A stretch of DNA of 64,000 nucleotides from Intestinimonas aquisgranensis (GCA_020687605.1 JAJEQY010000002.1:54837-118836), one strand, 5' to 3'; shown: positions 43,772 to 53,137, numbered from the stretch's first letter. Program-made: numbers and translations. The notes: generated by a model not told the origin, from the sequence alone.

Positions 43772-44617
43772 ATGGCGTTTATGGAAGACCGGCGGCCCAC
43801 GCTGGCGTCCTGGCCCAAGCGCATTTACGACTGGGAGGAGCTGCCGGAGCGGTTCCGCCCGGCTCTGGAGGTGTGGCGGGCACAGGGCCTGCCGCCGGGG
43901 AACGTGACCTACATCCCCAAGGTCCACCAGTACAAGAAGGGCATGGAGTATGTGACGGCCTGGCTGGGGGAGGAAGTCCTCCTGCTGACCGGCGGAGATC
44001 GTGGGGTGGAGAGCACCTTTGTCCGGCCGGGGGATGTGGCCCGGATGACCTATACCATCCAGCTCCTGAAATGTTTCGTGGAGGTGTTGCTGGACCGGGG
44101 TGGGGAGACCGTAACGGTGGGCTTTTCCTATAACCGGACCAAGGAGGACCAGCTTTTCCCTGTTTTGAACCTGCTGCTGGGCAACGCTCCGGACCATCGG
44201 CCTGGCATGACGCACCCCGCCGATCCTCCTTTGGAGCGGCTCCTGACGGACAGCTATGCCATGTATAACAACTCCAAGCTCTGCTACCGCTTCGGAGACA
44301 CGATACGGGACAGCCTATGGGTGCCTGGCCGGAATTACGGCCTTCAAACCTTCCGCAAGCAGAAGCCGGAGTATTTTGTGGGGAGAATGGACCGGGGTGT
44401 GGTGGCCATCCACACTGATTTCTACGCCCGCCGGACGGTCTACCTCACCTGGGACCGCATCAGAGAAGTGGCGGTGGAGGAGGCGGCCTTTCGGGGACCG
44501 GGTCCCCGGCGGCGTCCTGCCCTGGTCCTGAAGACCACCTGCGGCGAGCCGGTGGCGCTGCCCCTGCTCCCAGGCCAGGAGGAGGCGGCCAAGGCGTTCG
44601 CAGCCCGGCTTCTATAA
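43772..44617 (+). CDS. Hypothetical protein, PH-like C-terminal region
   Basis: 281 residues, no signal peptide or helices spanning the membrane. No family recognised. The middle is Tyr/Arg-rich (AMYNNSKLCYRFGDTIRDSLWVPGRNYGLQTFRKQKPEYFVGRMDRGVVAIHTDFYARRTVYLTWDRIREVAVEEAAF), with strand-like segments reminiscent of the bacterial PH (YcxB-like) fold; this is weak. ATG follows GGGGGCAGG. Closed by a bidirectional terminator. Confidence 0.75.
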   Translation: MAFMEDRRPTLASWPKRIYDWEELPERFRPALEVWRAQGLPPGNVTYIPKVHQYKKGMEYVTAWLGEEVLLLTGGDRGVESTFVRPGDVARMTYTIQLLKCFVEVLLDRGGETVTVGFSYNRTKEDQLFPVLNLLLGNAPDHRPGMTHPADPPLERLLTDSYAMYNNSKLCYRFGDTIRDSLWVPGRNYGLQTFRKQKPEYFVGRMDRGVVAIHTDFYARRTVYLTWDRIREVAVEEAAFRGPGPRRRPALVLKTTCGEPVALPLLPGQEEAAKAFAARLL

Positions 44618-44620
44618 CAA

Positions 44621-44655
44621 AAAAACAGAGGGATCTTGAAGATCCCTCTGTTTTG
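44621..44655. terminator. Bidirectional terminator
   Basis: AAAACAGAGGGATC ttgaa GATCCCTCTGTTTT. It serves the hypothetical gene (+) and the small Cys-rich gene (-). Confidence 0.9.
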
Positions 44656-44667
44656 ATGCAAAAATGG

Positions 44668-44877
44668 TTACAGCACGAAATCCTCGTCCCGCAGCCGGGA
44701 GAAATCGGGGGCGTTGGGCCGGGGCGGCACCCGCTTCAGGGGGTCGTACCGGAAGGCGCGGCAGTGGGAGGCGGCGGGCATAACGCCCTTTTTCAGGCAC
44801 ATGACGGTCTCCTCATCCAGGGGAGCGCAGCGGGTGCAGTAGGCGCACCGGGGTTCAATCTTCTTTTCAAACAGCAT
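44668..44877 (-). CDS. Small cysteine-rich protein
   Basis: 69 residues with four cysteines arranged CAYCTRC...MCLKKG...HCRAFRYDPLKR, suggesting a zinc or metal-binding knuckle. Function unknown. It is followed on its own strand by the bidirectional terminator. The conserved look of the C-terminal FRYDPLKRVPPRP supports a real gene. Confidence 0.65.
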   Translation of the reverse strand: MLFEKKIEPRCAYCTRCAPLDEETVMCLKKGVMPAASHCRAFRYDPLKRVPPRPNAPDFSRLRDEDFVL

Positions 44878-44938
44878 AACAAAAGGCTCCCCTCTGATCC
44901 AATGGGCCGGGTCCGAAAGGGAACCTGACCAGAGGACA

Positions 44939-46120
44939 TTATACTACACCTTTGCGCCTTTTTCTACTGGTTTTTCCCACAGCCGCCGCGGCGGCCAGGA
45001 AAAAGAGGAGCCACATGATCCAGGCGGCGGCCAGGGAGATGGTGAGGGCGCTGGAGAAATCCACCCCGGCAATGCCCTCCACCTGCTCGGCCAGATAGGC
45101 CGCCACCGGCTCCTCCAGGGGGAAAAACCGCAGCAGAAGCCCGATGAAGAGGGCGGAGAGGCCGCCATGGAGGAGCTTGCCGCCAATGTAGGTCTTGACG
45201 GACAGGCCGCTGCCGCCGATGAAAGAGAGGACCTGGCAGTGGACGGAGAGGCCCGCCCAGCCCAGGAGGAAGGCGGCCATGGACAGCTTTCCCGACATGG
45301 TCCCGGCGCCGGTGAGGGTCCACACTCCACTGGTGAGCTCGATGAGGCCGGTGAGGAGTCGCTCCGCCCACTGGGTAGAAAAGCCCATGGGGGAGAGGAG
45401 TGCGCCCAGTACCCCGGCCAGACCGGGCAGCAGTCCGGAGAGGAAAAGCAGCTTGATGACCACCGTGAAAAAGACCACAAAGGCGCAGATATTCAGGGTG
45501 GAGAGGAAGGAGTTTTTGATGGCACCTGTGAAGGCCACCGTGATCCGCTCCGCCTCAAAGGTGGGAGAGGCCCGCCGCTCCCGGCGTTTTCCCTCCCGTT
45601 TGTAGAAGCGGAAGAGAAACCCCACGCACACCGAGGCGGCAGCGTGGGCCAGATAGAGGAGAAGCCCCACCTTGCTGCTGGCGAAGACCCCAGCGCCCAC
45701 CACACCCAGGATGAAGGCGGGGCCGGAGTTGTTACAGAAGGCCAGGAGCCGCTCTGCCTCGGTCTTGGTACACATGCCCTTCTGGTAGAGGGAGAGGGCG
45801 GTGCGGGCGCCCACGGGGTAGCCGCCCACAAAACCCAGGGCAAAGGCGGACGCACAGGCGCCGGGCACGTTGAAAAGGGGGCGCATGATCCCCTCTAGGG
45901 CACGGCCGATATATCCTGCCAGTCCCAGGTCCACCACCAGGGCGGAGAGGACGAAGAAGGGGAAAAGGGAGGGTAAAATCACGTTGTAGCACAGCCTCAA
46001 CCCCTCACGGGCCGCCTCCATGGCCTCCTGAGGCCAGAACATGAGGGCCAGGGTAGCGCACAGCAGCCCCAGCCCCAGACACAGATCACGCACTCCCTGC
46101 CGGGAGAGCAGCTTGGACAT
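44939..46120 (-). CDS. ylbJ: Sporulation integral membrane protein YlbJ-like
   Basis: 393 residues with about eight helices and nucleoside-recognition (Gate) domains: LPSLFPFFVLSALVVDLGLAGYIGRAL, ALGFVGGYPVGARTALSLYQKGMCTKTEAERLLAFCNNSGPAFILGVVGAGVF and the second Gate-like segment LNICAFVVFFTVVIKLLFLSGLLP. YlbJ is needed for spore maturation in Bacillus. Divergent from the YgjP-like gene. Confidence 0.88.
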   Translation of the reverse strand: MSKLLSRQGVRDLCLGLGLLCATLALMFWPQEAMEAAREGLRLCYNVILPSLFPFFVLSALVVDLGLAGYIGRALEGIMRPLFNVPGACASAFALGFVGGYPVGARTALSLYQKGMCTKTEAERLLAFCNNSGPAFILGVVGAGVFASSKVGLLLYLAHAAASVCVGFLFRFYKREGKRRERRASPTFEAERITVAFTGAIKNSFLSTLNICAFVVFFTVVIKLLFLSGLLPGLAGVLGALLSPMGFSTQWAERLLTGLIELTSGVWTLTGAGTMSGKLSMAAFLLGWAGLSVHCQVLSFIGGSGLSVKTYIGGKLLHGGLSALFIGLLLRFFPLEEPVAAYLAEQVEGIAGVDFSSALTISLAAAWIMWLLFFLAAAAAVGKTSRKRRKGVV

Positions 46121-46196
46121 GGGACATCACCTCCGCAGAGAAGAGACTATGCGGGACTGGGGATGTCCCATGCGAGAAAAAGGAGGACAAAGACCC

Positions 46197-46763
46197 ATGG
46201 CCGAGGAACTGCGCCGGGTGGACACCCCACTGGGGCCCATTGAATACTTCCTGACGGTGAAGAGCATCAAAAACATTAACCTCCGCATCCGTGGCGACGG
46301 TACGGCGGCGGTGTCGGTGCCACGGCGGGTGTCCAAAGCTAGGGCAGACGACTTTGTACGGAGCCGGGCGGCCTGGGTGATGGAGCACCAGCGTCGGCGC
46401 TCAGAGCTGGGGATACCTCTGGCGCCGCCGGAGAAGGGGGAGGCCCTGCACGTGCTGACCGCCGCCCTGGAGCGGGTGTACCCTCTGACGGTGCCTTTGG
46501 GGGTAAAAAAGCCGGTACTAAAGGTCCGGTTCATGACCACCCGGTGGGGAAGCTGCCACTGGACCAAGGGGATCATCACCCTCAATACCGCCCTGGCGGC
46601 GGTGGAGGGTGAGCTCCAGGACTATGTGGCCCTCCACGAGCTGGCCCACTTCCTCCACCCCAACCACGGTCCGGGGTTCTACGCCGTCATGGATGCCCTC
46701 ATGCCAGACTGGCAGACCCGGCGGAGGGCCCTGCGGCGCTATACTCTGGAGCGACAGTCGTAA
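46197..46763 (+). CDS. YgjP-like metallopeptidase domain protein
   Basis: 188 residues from ATG 46197 (AGGAGG 10 nt upstream). DUF45/YgjP family: KNINLRIRGDGTAAVSVPRRVSKARADDFVRSRAAWV, TRWGSCHWTKGIITLNTAL and the zinc motif LHELAHFLHPNHGPGFY (HExxH-like, third His five residues on). Function is poorly known; it resembles SprT-type and wss-associated hydrolases. Confidence 0.85.
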   Translation: MAEELRRVDTPLGPIEYFLTVKSIKNINLRIRGDGTAAVSVPRRVSKARADDFVRSRAAWVMEHQRRRSELGIPLAPPEKGEALHVLTAALERVYPLTVPLGVKKPVLKVRFMTTRWGSCHWTKGIITLNTALAAVEGELQDYVALHELAHFLHPNHGPGFYAVMDALMPDWQTRRRALRRYTLERQS

Positions 46764-46771
46764 TGGAAAAC

Positions 46772-46817
46772 GGACCGCCCACTTTGCCTGGGACAGGCAA
46801 GGTGGGCGGCCTTTTTT
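46772..46817 (+). terminator. Terminator between the YgjP-like gene and yqfC
   Basis: GGACCGCCCACTTTGCCTG/CAGGCAAGGTGGGCGGCC stem, then TTTTTT. Confidence 0.88.
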
Positions 46818-46847
46818 CATACACATAGCCCAAAAGGGGGAGGCGCC

Positions 46848-47126
46848 ATGGAGAAGAAGCGCAGGGAGAGCCTGCTGGAAAAGACGGCGGAGGTCTTTGA
46901 CCTGCCGGGGGACGTGGTGGCGGGGCTGCCACGGGTGGAGCTGCTGGGGGATCACCAGCTGCGGATGGAGAACCACCGGGGCATCCTGGCCTACGGCACC
47001 GATGAGATCCACATCAGCGGAGGGAAGCTCATCATAAAGGTCCGGGGGAGCGGCCTGACCCTACGGGCCATGAACGCCTCGGAGCTCCTCATCACCGGGG
47101 AGATCACCGGGGTGGATCTGACCTAA
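46848..47126 (+). CDS. yqfC: Sporulation protein YqfC
   Basis: 92 residues of the YabP/YqfC family: LPGDVVAGLPRVELLGDHQLRMENHRGILAYGTDEIHISGGKLIIKVRGSGLTLRAMNASELLITGEI. Immediately upstream of yqfD, the conserved order in spore formers, where the pair is expressed under sporulation control. Confidence 0.9.
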   Translation: MEKKRRESLLEKTAEVFDLPGDVVAGLPRVELLGDHQLRMENHRGILAYGTDEIHISGGKLIIKVRGSGLTLRAMNASELLITGEITGVDLT

Positions 47127-47142
47127 AAACGGGGGAGCGAGC

Positions 47143-48381
47143 ATGCAGTTTATCGTCAATTTTTTTCGGGGCAGCGTGTGCTTCACCGTCTGCGGACCCT
47201 TCCCCGAGCGGTTTTTGAACCTCTGCGCCCAGAACGGAGTGGGTTTTTGGGGGCTTGTCTGGCTGGATGCCCAGACTCTGGAGCTGAAGGTGGCCCGGCG
47301 GGACGCCCGGAAGGTGCGGGCGCTGGCGGAGAAGGTCCAGTGCGAGGCCAGAGCCAAGGGGCGGAAGGGGGTCCCCTTCTTTCTGGCCGGCTTCCGGCAC
47401 CGGTATGCCCTGCTCATCGGCCTGGCCCTCTCGCTGACAGCGGTGTGCGTTCTCTCCCGGTTCATTATCACCGTGGAGGTCTCCGGCAATGAGGCCGTCC
47501 CCTCCGCCGTCATCCTGGCAGAGCTCTCCCGGCAGGGGGTGCGTCCCGGGGCCTACGGTCCGGGGCTGGACCTGAGGCGGATCAGCCAGGAGACCCTCAG
47601 CCGCATTGAGGGCCTCTCCTGGATGTCGGTGAACCTCCATGGTACCCGGGCGGAGGTGCTGGTCCGGGAGCGCAGCCCGGCGCCGGAGCTCCGGGACGAG
47701 ACTACCCCCGCCCACGTGGTAGCCGCCGCCGACGGCATCCTGGAGGACGTGGAGGTGCTGGAAGGGCAGGCCCTCTTCCAGGAGGGCCAGGCGGTACTGG
47801 CAGGGGAGGTGGTCATCAGCGGATTGGTGGACCTGAAGGAACCCAAATATGCCACCGTGGACGCCGGGCAGCGGCTGGTCCACGCCCGGGGGAACGTCTG
47901 GGCGTCCACCTATCGCACCCTGGAGGCCTGCATCCCCCTGGAGGCCGATACCAAGGTCTATACCGGGGAGGAGGAGACGGCGTGGAGCCTCACGATCCTG
48001 GGCCACACAGTGAATTTTTTTGGAAAGGGTAGTATTTCCACAGCCGGTTATGATAAAATGACTACGACCCACATCCTCACCCTTCCCGGTGGCCGGGAGA
48101 TGCCCCTGGCTCTGGTGAAGACGGAATACCGGGCCTATGAGACCCAGCCCGCCGCCATTCAGACGGCGGCCGCTCAGGCTCTGCTGGAGGAGCGGCTGCT
48201 GGAGCGGCTGGAGGAGCTCATCGGGGAAGACGGCAGCGTTCTGTCCACCTCTTTTTCTGTCCAAGAGGGGAACGGTCTGCTCACTGTGACCCTGAAGGCC
48301 CAGTGCCGGGAGCAGATCGGCCGTGAGGTGACCTTTGCCGGCCAGGTGGGGGAGATCATCCCGGGGACCCAGGAGGGGTAG
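47143..48381 (+). CDS. yqfD: Sporulation protein YqfD
   Basis: 412 residues. A short cytoplasmic N-terminal region is followed by one transmembrane helix (RYALLIGLALSLTAVCVLSRFIITVEVSGNEAV) and a large extracytoplasmic domain (ISQETLSRIEGLSWMSVNLHGTRAEVLVRERSPAPE, ADGILEDVEVLEGQALFQEGQAV) matching YqfD/SpoIV-type proteins. Partner of YqfC; phoH follows. Confidence 0.92.
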   Translation: MQFIVNFFRGSVCFTVCGPFPERFLNLCAQNGVGFWGLVWLDAQTLELKVARRDARKVRALAEKVQCEARAKGRKGVPFFLAGFRHRYALLIGLALSLTAVCVLSRFIITVEVSGNEAVPSAVILAELSRQGVRPGAYGPGLDLRRISQETLSRIEGLSWMSVNLHGTRAEVLVRERSPAPELRDETTPAHVVAAADGILEDVEVLEGQALFQEGQAVLAGEVVISGLVDLKEPKYATVDAGQRLVHARGNVWASTYRTLEACIPLEADTKVYTGEEETAWSLTILGHTVNFFGKGSISTAGYDKMTTTHILTLPGGREMPLALVKTEYRAYETQPAAIQTAAAQALLEERLLERLEELIGEDGSVLSTSFSVQEGNGLLTVTLKAQCREQIGREVTFAGQVGEIIPGTQEG

Positions 48382-48412
48382 ACGCCCGGGGACGTGCAAG
48401 GAGCGAAGGAAT

Positions 48413-49393
48413 TTGATCGAACAGAGCATCAATGTGGAGCGTCTGGAGGAGGCCGCGGCCCTCTTCGGCTCCTTTGACGAGAATATCCGTATCATCGAGC
48501 GGGAGCTGGACGTGTCGGTGGTGAACCGGGACGGCAGCCTGAAGGTGTCCGGCGAGGCCGAGTCGGTGATGTACGCCGTCAAGGCCATCCAGGGCCTGCT
48601 GGAGCTCTCCGGCCGGGGAGAGCCCATCAATGAGCAGAACGTACGCTATATCCTCCAGCTGGTGAAGGCCGGCCAGGAGGACAAGATCGGCCAGATGGCC
48701 CGGGACGTGCTCTGCGTCACTGCCAAGGGCAAGCCCATCAAGCCCAAGACCCTGGGCCAGAAGCGGTATGTGGACGCCATCAAGGAGAACACCATCACCT
48801 TGGGCATCGGTCCGGCGGGCACCGGCAAGACCTACCTGGCGGTGGCCGCCGCCGTGGCCGCCTTCCGGGCGGGGCAGGTCAACCGCATCATCCTCACCCG
48901 GCCAGCCGTGGAGGCGGGGGAGAGGCTGGGATTTCTGCCCGGCGACCTCCAGAGCAAGGTGGACCCCTACCTACGGCCCCTTTACGACGCCCTCTTCGAC
49001 ATGCTGGGGGCGGAGACCTACAACAAGTACCTGGAGCGGGGCAACATCGAGGTGGCGCCTCTGGCCTATATGCGCGGCCGCACCCTGGATGACTCCTTCA
49101 TCATCCTGGACGAGGCCCAGAACACCTCTCGGGAGCAGATGAAGATGTTCCTCACCCGCATGGGCTTCGGCTCCAAGATCGTCATCACCGGTGACGTCAC
49201 CCAGATCGACCTGCCGAAAGACACGGTCTCCGGCCTGAAGGAGGCCATGCGGGTGCTCAATGGGGTGGAGGACATCGCCATCTGCAAGCTCAGCGGCGCC
49301 GACGTGGTCCGCCATGTCATCGTCCAGCGCATCATCAAGGCCTACGAGGAGGATGAGCACCGCCGCAAGTCCGAGGAGGGCAAGCGGAAGTGA
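48413..49393 (+). CDS. phoH: PhoH family ATPase
   Basis: 326 residues from TTG 48413 (LIEQSINVERLEEAAALFG), GAAGGA upstream. Cytosolic P-loop ATPase with GIGPAGTGKTYLAVAAAV near residue 134 and Walker B SFIILDEAQNTSREQMKMFLTRMG near 228; proposed RNA-associated role. The phoH-ybeY-era order is conserved in Firmicutes. Confidence 0.93.
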   Translation: MIEQSINVERLEEAAALFGSFDENIRIIERELDVSVVNRDGSLKVSGEAESVMYAVKAIQGLLELSGRGEPINEQNVRYILQLVKAGQEDKIGQMARDVLCVTAKGKPIKPKTLGQKRYVDAIKENTITLGIGPAGTGKTYLAVAAAVAAFRAGQVNRIILTRPAVEAGERLGFLPGDLQSKVDPYLRPLYDALFDMLGAETYNKYLERGNIEVAPLAYMRGRTLDDSFIILDEAQNTSREQMKMFLTRMGFGSKIVITGDVTQIDLPKDTVSGLKEAMRVLNGVEDIAICKLSGADVVRHVIVQRIIKAYEEDEHRRKSEEGKRK

Positions 49394-49418
49394 CCGCCAA
49401 AGAGAGGAGAGAAGACCT

Positions 49419-49928
49419 GTGAGCACGGAGCATAGCATCATCATCGAATCAGAGCTGGAGGAGGATACCGGTACCTGGGAGACGCTGCTCAGCAGGGTCA
49501 TCCCGGCGGCCCTGGAGGCCGAGGGGGTGACCGTTCCCTGTGAGGTGGATGTGCTCCTCACCGACGACGAGGGCATCCACCAGATCAATTTGGAGCAGCG
49601 TGATGTGGATCGCCCCACCGACGTGCTCAGCTTCCCCATGTTTGAGTTTGCCCCCGGTGAGCCGCCCACCGACGACGCCGACGCTGACCCGGAGACCGGC
49701 CTGGTGCCTTTGGGAGACATGGTGATCTCCCTGGAGCGGGCCAGGGCCCAGGGGGAGGAGTACGGCCACGGCACTGAGAGGGAGGTGGCCTATCTGGCCG
49801 TCCACTCGGTGCTCCACCTGCTGGGCTACGACCACATGGACGAGGGCCCCATGAAAGCCCAGATGCGGGCCCGGGAGGAAGCCATTTTGAACAGCCTGGG
49901 GATCTCCCGGGAGGAGGACCATGGGTAA
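49419..49928 (+). CDS. ybeY: Endoribonuclease/rRNA maturation factor YbeY
   Basis: 169 residues from GTG 49419 (GAGGAG upstream). Zinc motif HSVLHLLGYDHMDEGP (HxxxHxxGxDH) near the C-terminus; N-terminal LTDDEGIHQINLEQRDVDRPTDVLSFPM. Acts in 16S rRNA maturation and ribosome quality control. Overlaps the following lipoprotein gene by 8 nt. Confidence 0.95.
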   Translation: MSTEHSIIIESELEEDTGTWETLLSRVIPAALEAEGVTVPCEVDVLLTDDEGIHQINLEQRDVDRPTDVLSFPMFEFAPGEPPTDDADADPETGLVPLGDMVISLERARAQGEEYGHGTEREVAYLAVHSVLHLLGYDHMDEGPMKAQMRAREEAILNSLGISREEDHG

Positions 49929-50676
49929 GAACGTACTGTGGGGCGGCTTGGGCTTGCTGCTGCTGTGTGGCTGTGCCGCGGCGGCGCCGGAGCCCTCTCC
50001 CGCCGCCCAGACCCCGGACACCCCTGAGCAGGCGGCGGTCCGCTGGCTCGCGGATGAGGCCCACGCGGCCTTCCGGGTGGGAGACCTCTGGGTGACCATG
50101 GAGGCCGGGGAGACCAGGACAGAGGAGCCGGGCTTTACGACGGCGCTTCTGAAGGTCTGGGACCCGACGGACCTGTCCGCTCCCCTCCAGACCATGGAGC
50201 AGGCCACGGATGACTACCTCTTCGGAAGAGTTCAGGTAGTGGACGCCAATTTTGATGGCTATCCCGACTTTGGCAGCATGTATGCTATGGGGAATCAGCC
50301 GGTTTACTATGACTTCTGGCTGTGGGACGAGGAACAGGGGAGGTTCGTGGAGGAACCCGTCCTGTCAGAGATCTCCGATCCCCAGTTTGACCCGGCGACG
50401 GAGACCATCTCCGGCTACGCCCGGGTCGGCTGGGCCGGAGCCGCCGGCGAGCACACCTTTTATCGGTGGATCGGCGGACAGCCGACCCTGATCCGCCGGG
50501 TGTGGACCGACGTAGAGCCGACAGAGGCGGGCGGGAAGGACACACTGACCCTGGCCGTGGAGGACCGGAGGGACGGCGCTTTGACCGAGGTCTTCCGCCA
50601 GACCTATCCGCTGGAGAGCGGCGGCTGGCTGGATGCCCGGGCGCAGTGGCTCGATCTGGACTATCCGGGCGCATAG
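49921..50676 (+). CDS. Lipoprotein of unknown function
   Basis: 251 residues. Lipobox LLLLCGC at residue 18, then a Pro/Ala linker. The body has DANFDGYPDFGSMYAMGNQPVYYDFWLWDEEQGRFVEEP, a pattern of calcium-binding-like/XAC2610-type proteins. It sits between ybeY and era, where other Firmicutes carry dgkA or cdd, and overlaps ybeY by 8 nt, so it is part of the operon. Confidence 0.8.
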   Translation: MGKNVLWGGLGLLLLCGCAAAAPEPSPAAQTPDTPEQAAVRWLADEAHAAFRVGDLWVTMEAGETRTEEPGFTTALLKVWDPTDLSAPLQTMEQATDDYLFGRVQVVDANFDGYPDFGSMYAMGNQPVYYDFWLWDEEQGRFVEEPVLSEISDPQFDPATETISGYARVGWAGAAGEHTFYRWIGGQPTLIRRVWTDVEPTEAGGKDTLTLAVEDRRDGALTEVFRQTYPLESGGWLDARAQWLDLDYPGA

Positions 50677-50722
50677 CAGCCCTTTACCAAACAAAACAGC
50701 TCAAGAAAGTTGAGGATCACCT

Positions 50723-51619
50723 ATGGAAATCAAAAAATCCGGCATGATCTCTATTGTGGGCCGGCCCAATGTAGGCAAGTCCACCCTGACCAACGCCCTG
50801 GTGGGGGAGAAGATCGCCATCGTCACCAACAAGCCCCAGACCACCCGGAACCGCATCTGCGCCATCGTCAACCGGGGAGAGTGCCAGTATGTGTTCATGG
50901 ATACCCCCGGCTTCCACAGGGCCAGGACCCGGCTGGGCGAGTATATGGTGGGGGTGGTGAAGGAGAGCGTGGCCGACGTGGACGCCGTGCTCCTGCTGGT
51001 GGAGCCCATCCCCAATGTGGGCGCCCCTGAGGCTGAGCTTATGGAGCGCATCAAGGCCCTGGGTGTCCCTGCCGTGCTGGTCATCAACAAGATCGACACG
51101 GTGGAGAAGGAGAAGCTTCTTGCCGTCATGCAGACCTACCAGGCCGCCCACGACTTCCAGGCCATCGTCCCCATCTCCGCCAAGACCGGCGAGGGGGTGG
51201 AGGAGCTGCTGGACCTGCTGGCGGCCTATCTGCCCGAGGGACCACAGCTCTTCCCCGAGGACATGGTCACCGACCAGCCCGAGCGGCAGGTGTGCGCCGA
51301 GATCATCCGGGAAAAACTCCTCCTGTGCCTGGACAAGGAGATCCCTCACGGCACGGCGGTGGAGCTCACCAAGTTCTCCGAGCGCATCGACAGCGGCATC
51401 ATCGACATCGACGCCACCATCTTCTGTGAGAAGGCCAGCCACAAGGGTATCATCATCGGTAAGAACGGTGCCATGCTGAAAAAGATCTCCTCTCTGGCCC
51501 GGAAGGACATCGAGACCTTCATGGGCGCCAAGGTCTACCTGGAGACCTGGGTAAAAGTGAAAGAAAATTGGAGAGATAATTTGAATTTTATCCACGACGT
51601 GGGTTACCGGGAGGACTGA
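50723..51619 (+). CDS. era: GTPase Era
   Basis: 298 residues. Ribosome-assembly GTPase binding the 3' end of 16S rRNA. G1 GRPNVGKSTLTNALVG, G2 region NKPQTTRNRI, G3 DTPGFH, G4 NKID, and a C-terminal KH domain with IIGKNGAMLKKI and the ending LEVWVKVKENWR-type segment (LETWVKVKENWRDN). Confidence 0.97.
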   Translation: MEIKKSGMISIVGRPNVGKSTLTNALVGEKIAIVTNKPQTTRNRICAIVNRGECQYVFMDTPGFHRARTRLGEYMVGVVKESVADVDAVLLLVEPIPNVGAPEAELMERIKALGVPAVLVINKIDTVEKEKLLAVMQTYQAAHDFQAIVPISAKTGEGVEELLDLLAAYLPEGPQLFPEDMVTDQPERQVCAEIIREKLLLCLDKEIPHGTAVELTKFSERIDSGIIDIDATIFCEKASHKGIIIGKNGAMLKKISSLARKDIETFMGAKVYLETWVKVKENWRDNLNFIHDVGYRED

Positions 51620-51667
51620 GCGGGCACAGACGCCGTATGAAGCCGGTTTTCTTGCAGAAAAATAGAG

Positions 51668-51709
51668 AAGGAGCCTTGGCCGTGCCAGCGCCAGGGCTCC
51701 TTCCTTTTT
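51668..51709 (+). terminator. Terminator after era
   Basis: AAGGAGCC.TGG/CCA.GGCTCCTT stem followed by ccTTTTT. Confidence 0.8.
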
Positions 51710-51731
51710 ATGGGGACAAAGATTTGGGGTA

Positions 51732-52580
51732 TCATTCAAAGGGAGCGTCATAGCGGATATAGACGTCAAATCCCTCGTGTCTGGTCTCTCTGCCCTCCTC
51801 CTTTGTAGAGGTGAACCAATGGGTCCTGACCAGAGCCACGTCCGGCTCGTTGGGGGAACAATATACCTCCGCCTGGCCTTGGTTGCTGGAGAGGGTCCCG
51901 GAGGGGATGGTGTCATCGCCGGAGAAGGTTGCGATCCCGACGGATACAAAGCCGTCCGGAGCATCGCCTTCAATTCTGGGCCCGAATCTTTCCTCCATTT
52001 CATCGTGATACGCTTCGGAGATGTCTGGATCGTCCCCATAGTAGTCCGCACTCCACATGGATATATAGAGATTCCCCTGATAGCAGAGCAGGTCCTTGCC
52101 CCGCAGCTGCTGGTCAACGTAGCGCGCATAGGCCTTATGGGGCTCTGTCCGGTTCAAGTGTCCCAAAGCATCAAGAGTTCCGTCGGTGTTGACCTCATGG
52201 TACACATACACCCACTCCGGGATGTCCGGATTCAAATAGTACGGACAATCTCCAAGCCCCGAATCCGCCACAGTGGTCTCCCCCGCAAGCGCGAAACCGT
52301 CGGGCAGCTCGGAGGAGACGAACACATGGGAGGAGACGTAAAATGTCCTGCTGTCGATGGTGATGTTCGGCGGACCGCTCCCGCCCCCCATTGGGAAGGG
52401 AGAAAACGGGAATGTGTTCAGCGCCCAAAGGAGAAGGGGCGCCGCGGCCATGAGACAGAGACAGGCGGCCAGAGCGCCCCACCTGGCCCGGACGCGTTTC
52501 TTCTTTTGAGGGTGCTCCGACTCTGCCACCCACCTCATGTCGATGCCTCCGATGGCCCGATAGAGCGTTTCCCTTTTCAC
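51732..52580 (-). CDS. Putative membrane anti-sigma factor
   Basis: 282 residues, GTG start overlapping the sigma stop by 4 nt. N-terminal LYRAIGGIDMRWVAESEHPQKKKRVRARW, one transmembrane helix (GALAACLCLMAAAPLLLWAL) and an extracytoplasmic domain without a family I recognise. Coupling to a sigma gene suggests an anti-sigma or signal-sensing role. Confidence 0.75.
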   Translation of the reverse strand: MKRETLYRAIGGIDMRWVAESEHPQKKKRVRARWGALAACLCLMAAAPLLLWALNTFPFSPFPMGGGSGPPNITIDSRTFYVSSHVFVSSELPDGFALAGETTVADSGLGDCPYYLNPDIPEWVYVYHEVNTDGTLDALGHLNRTEPHKAYARYVDQQLRGKDLLCYQGNLYISMWSADYYGDDPDISEAYHDEMEERFGPRIEGDAPDGFVSVGIATFSGDDTIPSGTLSSNQGQAEVYCSPNEPDVALVRTHWFTSTKEEGRETRHEGFDVYIRYDAPFE

Positions 52581-53137
52581 GGTTCAAATCCCCTTTCCAT
52601 GAGGTGGATGCGCAGCTTCTGACGCAGGCGGCTGAGGGTCATGGACACGGCGCCGTCTCCCATGCCATAGCGCCTGCCGATGGCGGAGATGGGCTCCGTG
52701 TACCAGTACCGGCGGATGAAGACATTCCGCTTGGCCGCCGACAGTGTGGACAGGAAGTCGTCGATGGCCCGTGCCAGCTCTCGCTCATCCACGGTCTGTT
52801 CCAAATCGTCGGTGTTGGAGACACACTCCCCCAGCTCCTCCAGAACGGAGGGCAGTTCGCCGCCGCCCCGCTTTTCCGCCCGGAGGAAGGAGAAACGATC
52901 AAAGGCCAGGTTCCGCGTGATCTTGCCCAGAAAGGTGGAGAGGAGCGACGGCCTGTGGGGCGGCATGGCGTTCCACGCTCTCAGCCAGGTGTCGTTGACG
53001 CACTCCTCGGCATCCTCACGGCTGCCCAGGATGTTCCAGGCAATGGCTCCGCAGTAGTTTCCATACTTCTCCGATGTGGCCGGAATGGCCTCCTGGTCTC
53101 TGTCCCAGTACAGCTGTACGATCCGGCTGTCCTCCAT
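52577..53137 (-). CDS. RNA polymerase sigma factor, sigma-70/ECF family
   Basis: 186 residues from ATG 53137 (GGAGGGAG upstream). Region 2: RDQEAIPATSEKYGNYCGAIAWNILGSREDAEECVNDTWLRAWNAMPP. Region 4: LSAAKRNVFIRRYWYTEPISAIGRRYGMGDGAVSMTLSRLRQKLRIHL. Resembles the sigma/anti-sigma pairs common in gut Firmicutes that are induced by envelope stress. Confidence 0.9.
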   Translation of the reverse strand: MEDSRIVQLYWDRDQEAIPATSEKYGNYCGAIAWNILGSREDAEECVNDTWLRAWNAMPPHRPSLLSTFLGKITRNLAFDRFSFLRAEKRGGGELPSVLEELGECVSNTDDLEQTVDERELARAIDDFLSTLSAAKRNVFIRRYWYTEPISAIGRRYGMGDGAVSMTLSRLRQKLRIHLMERGFEP

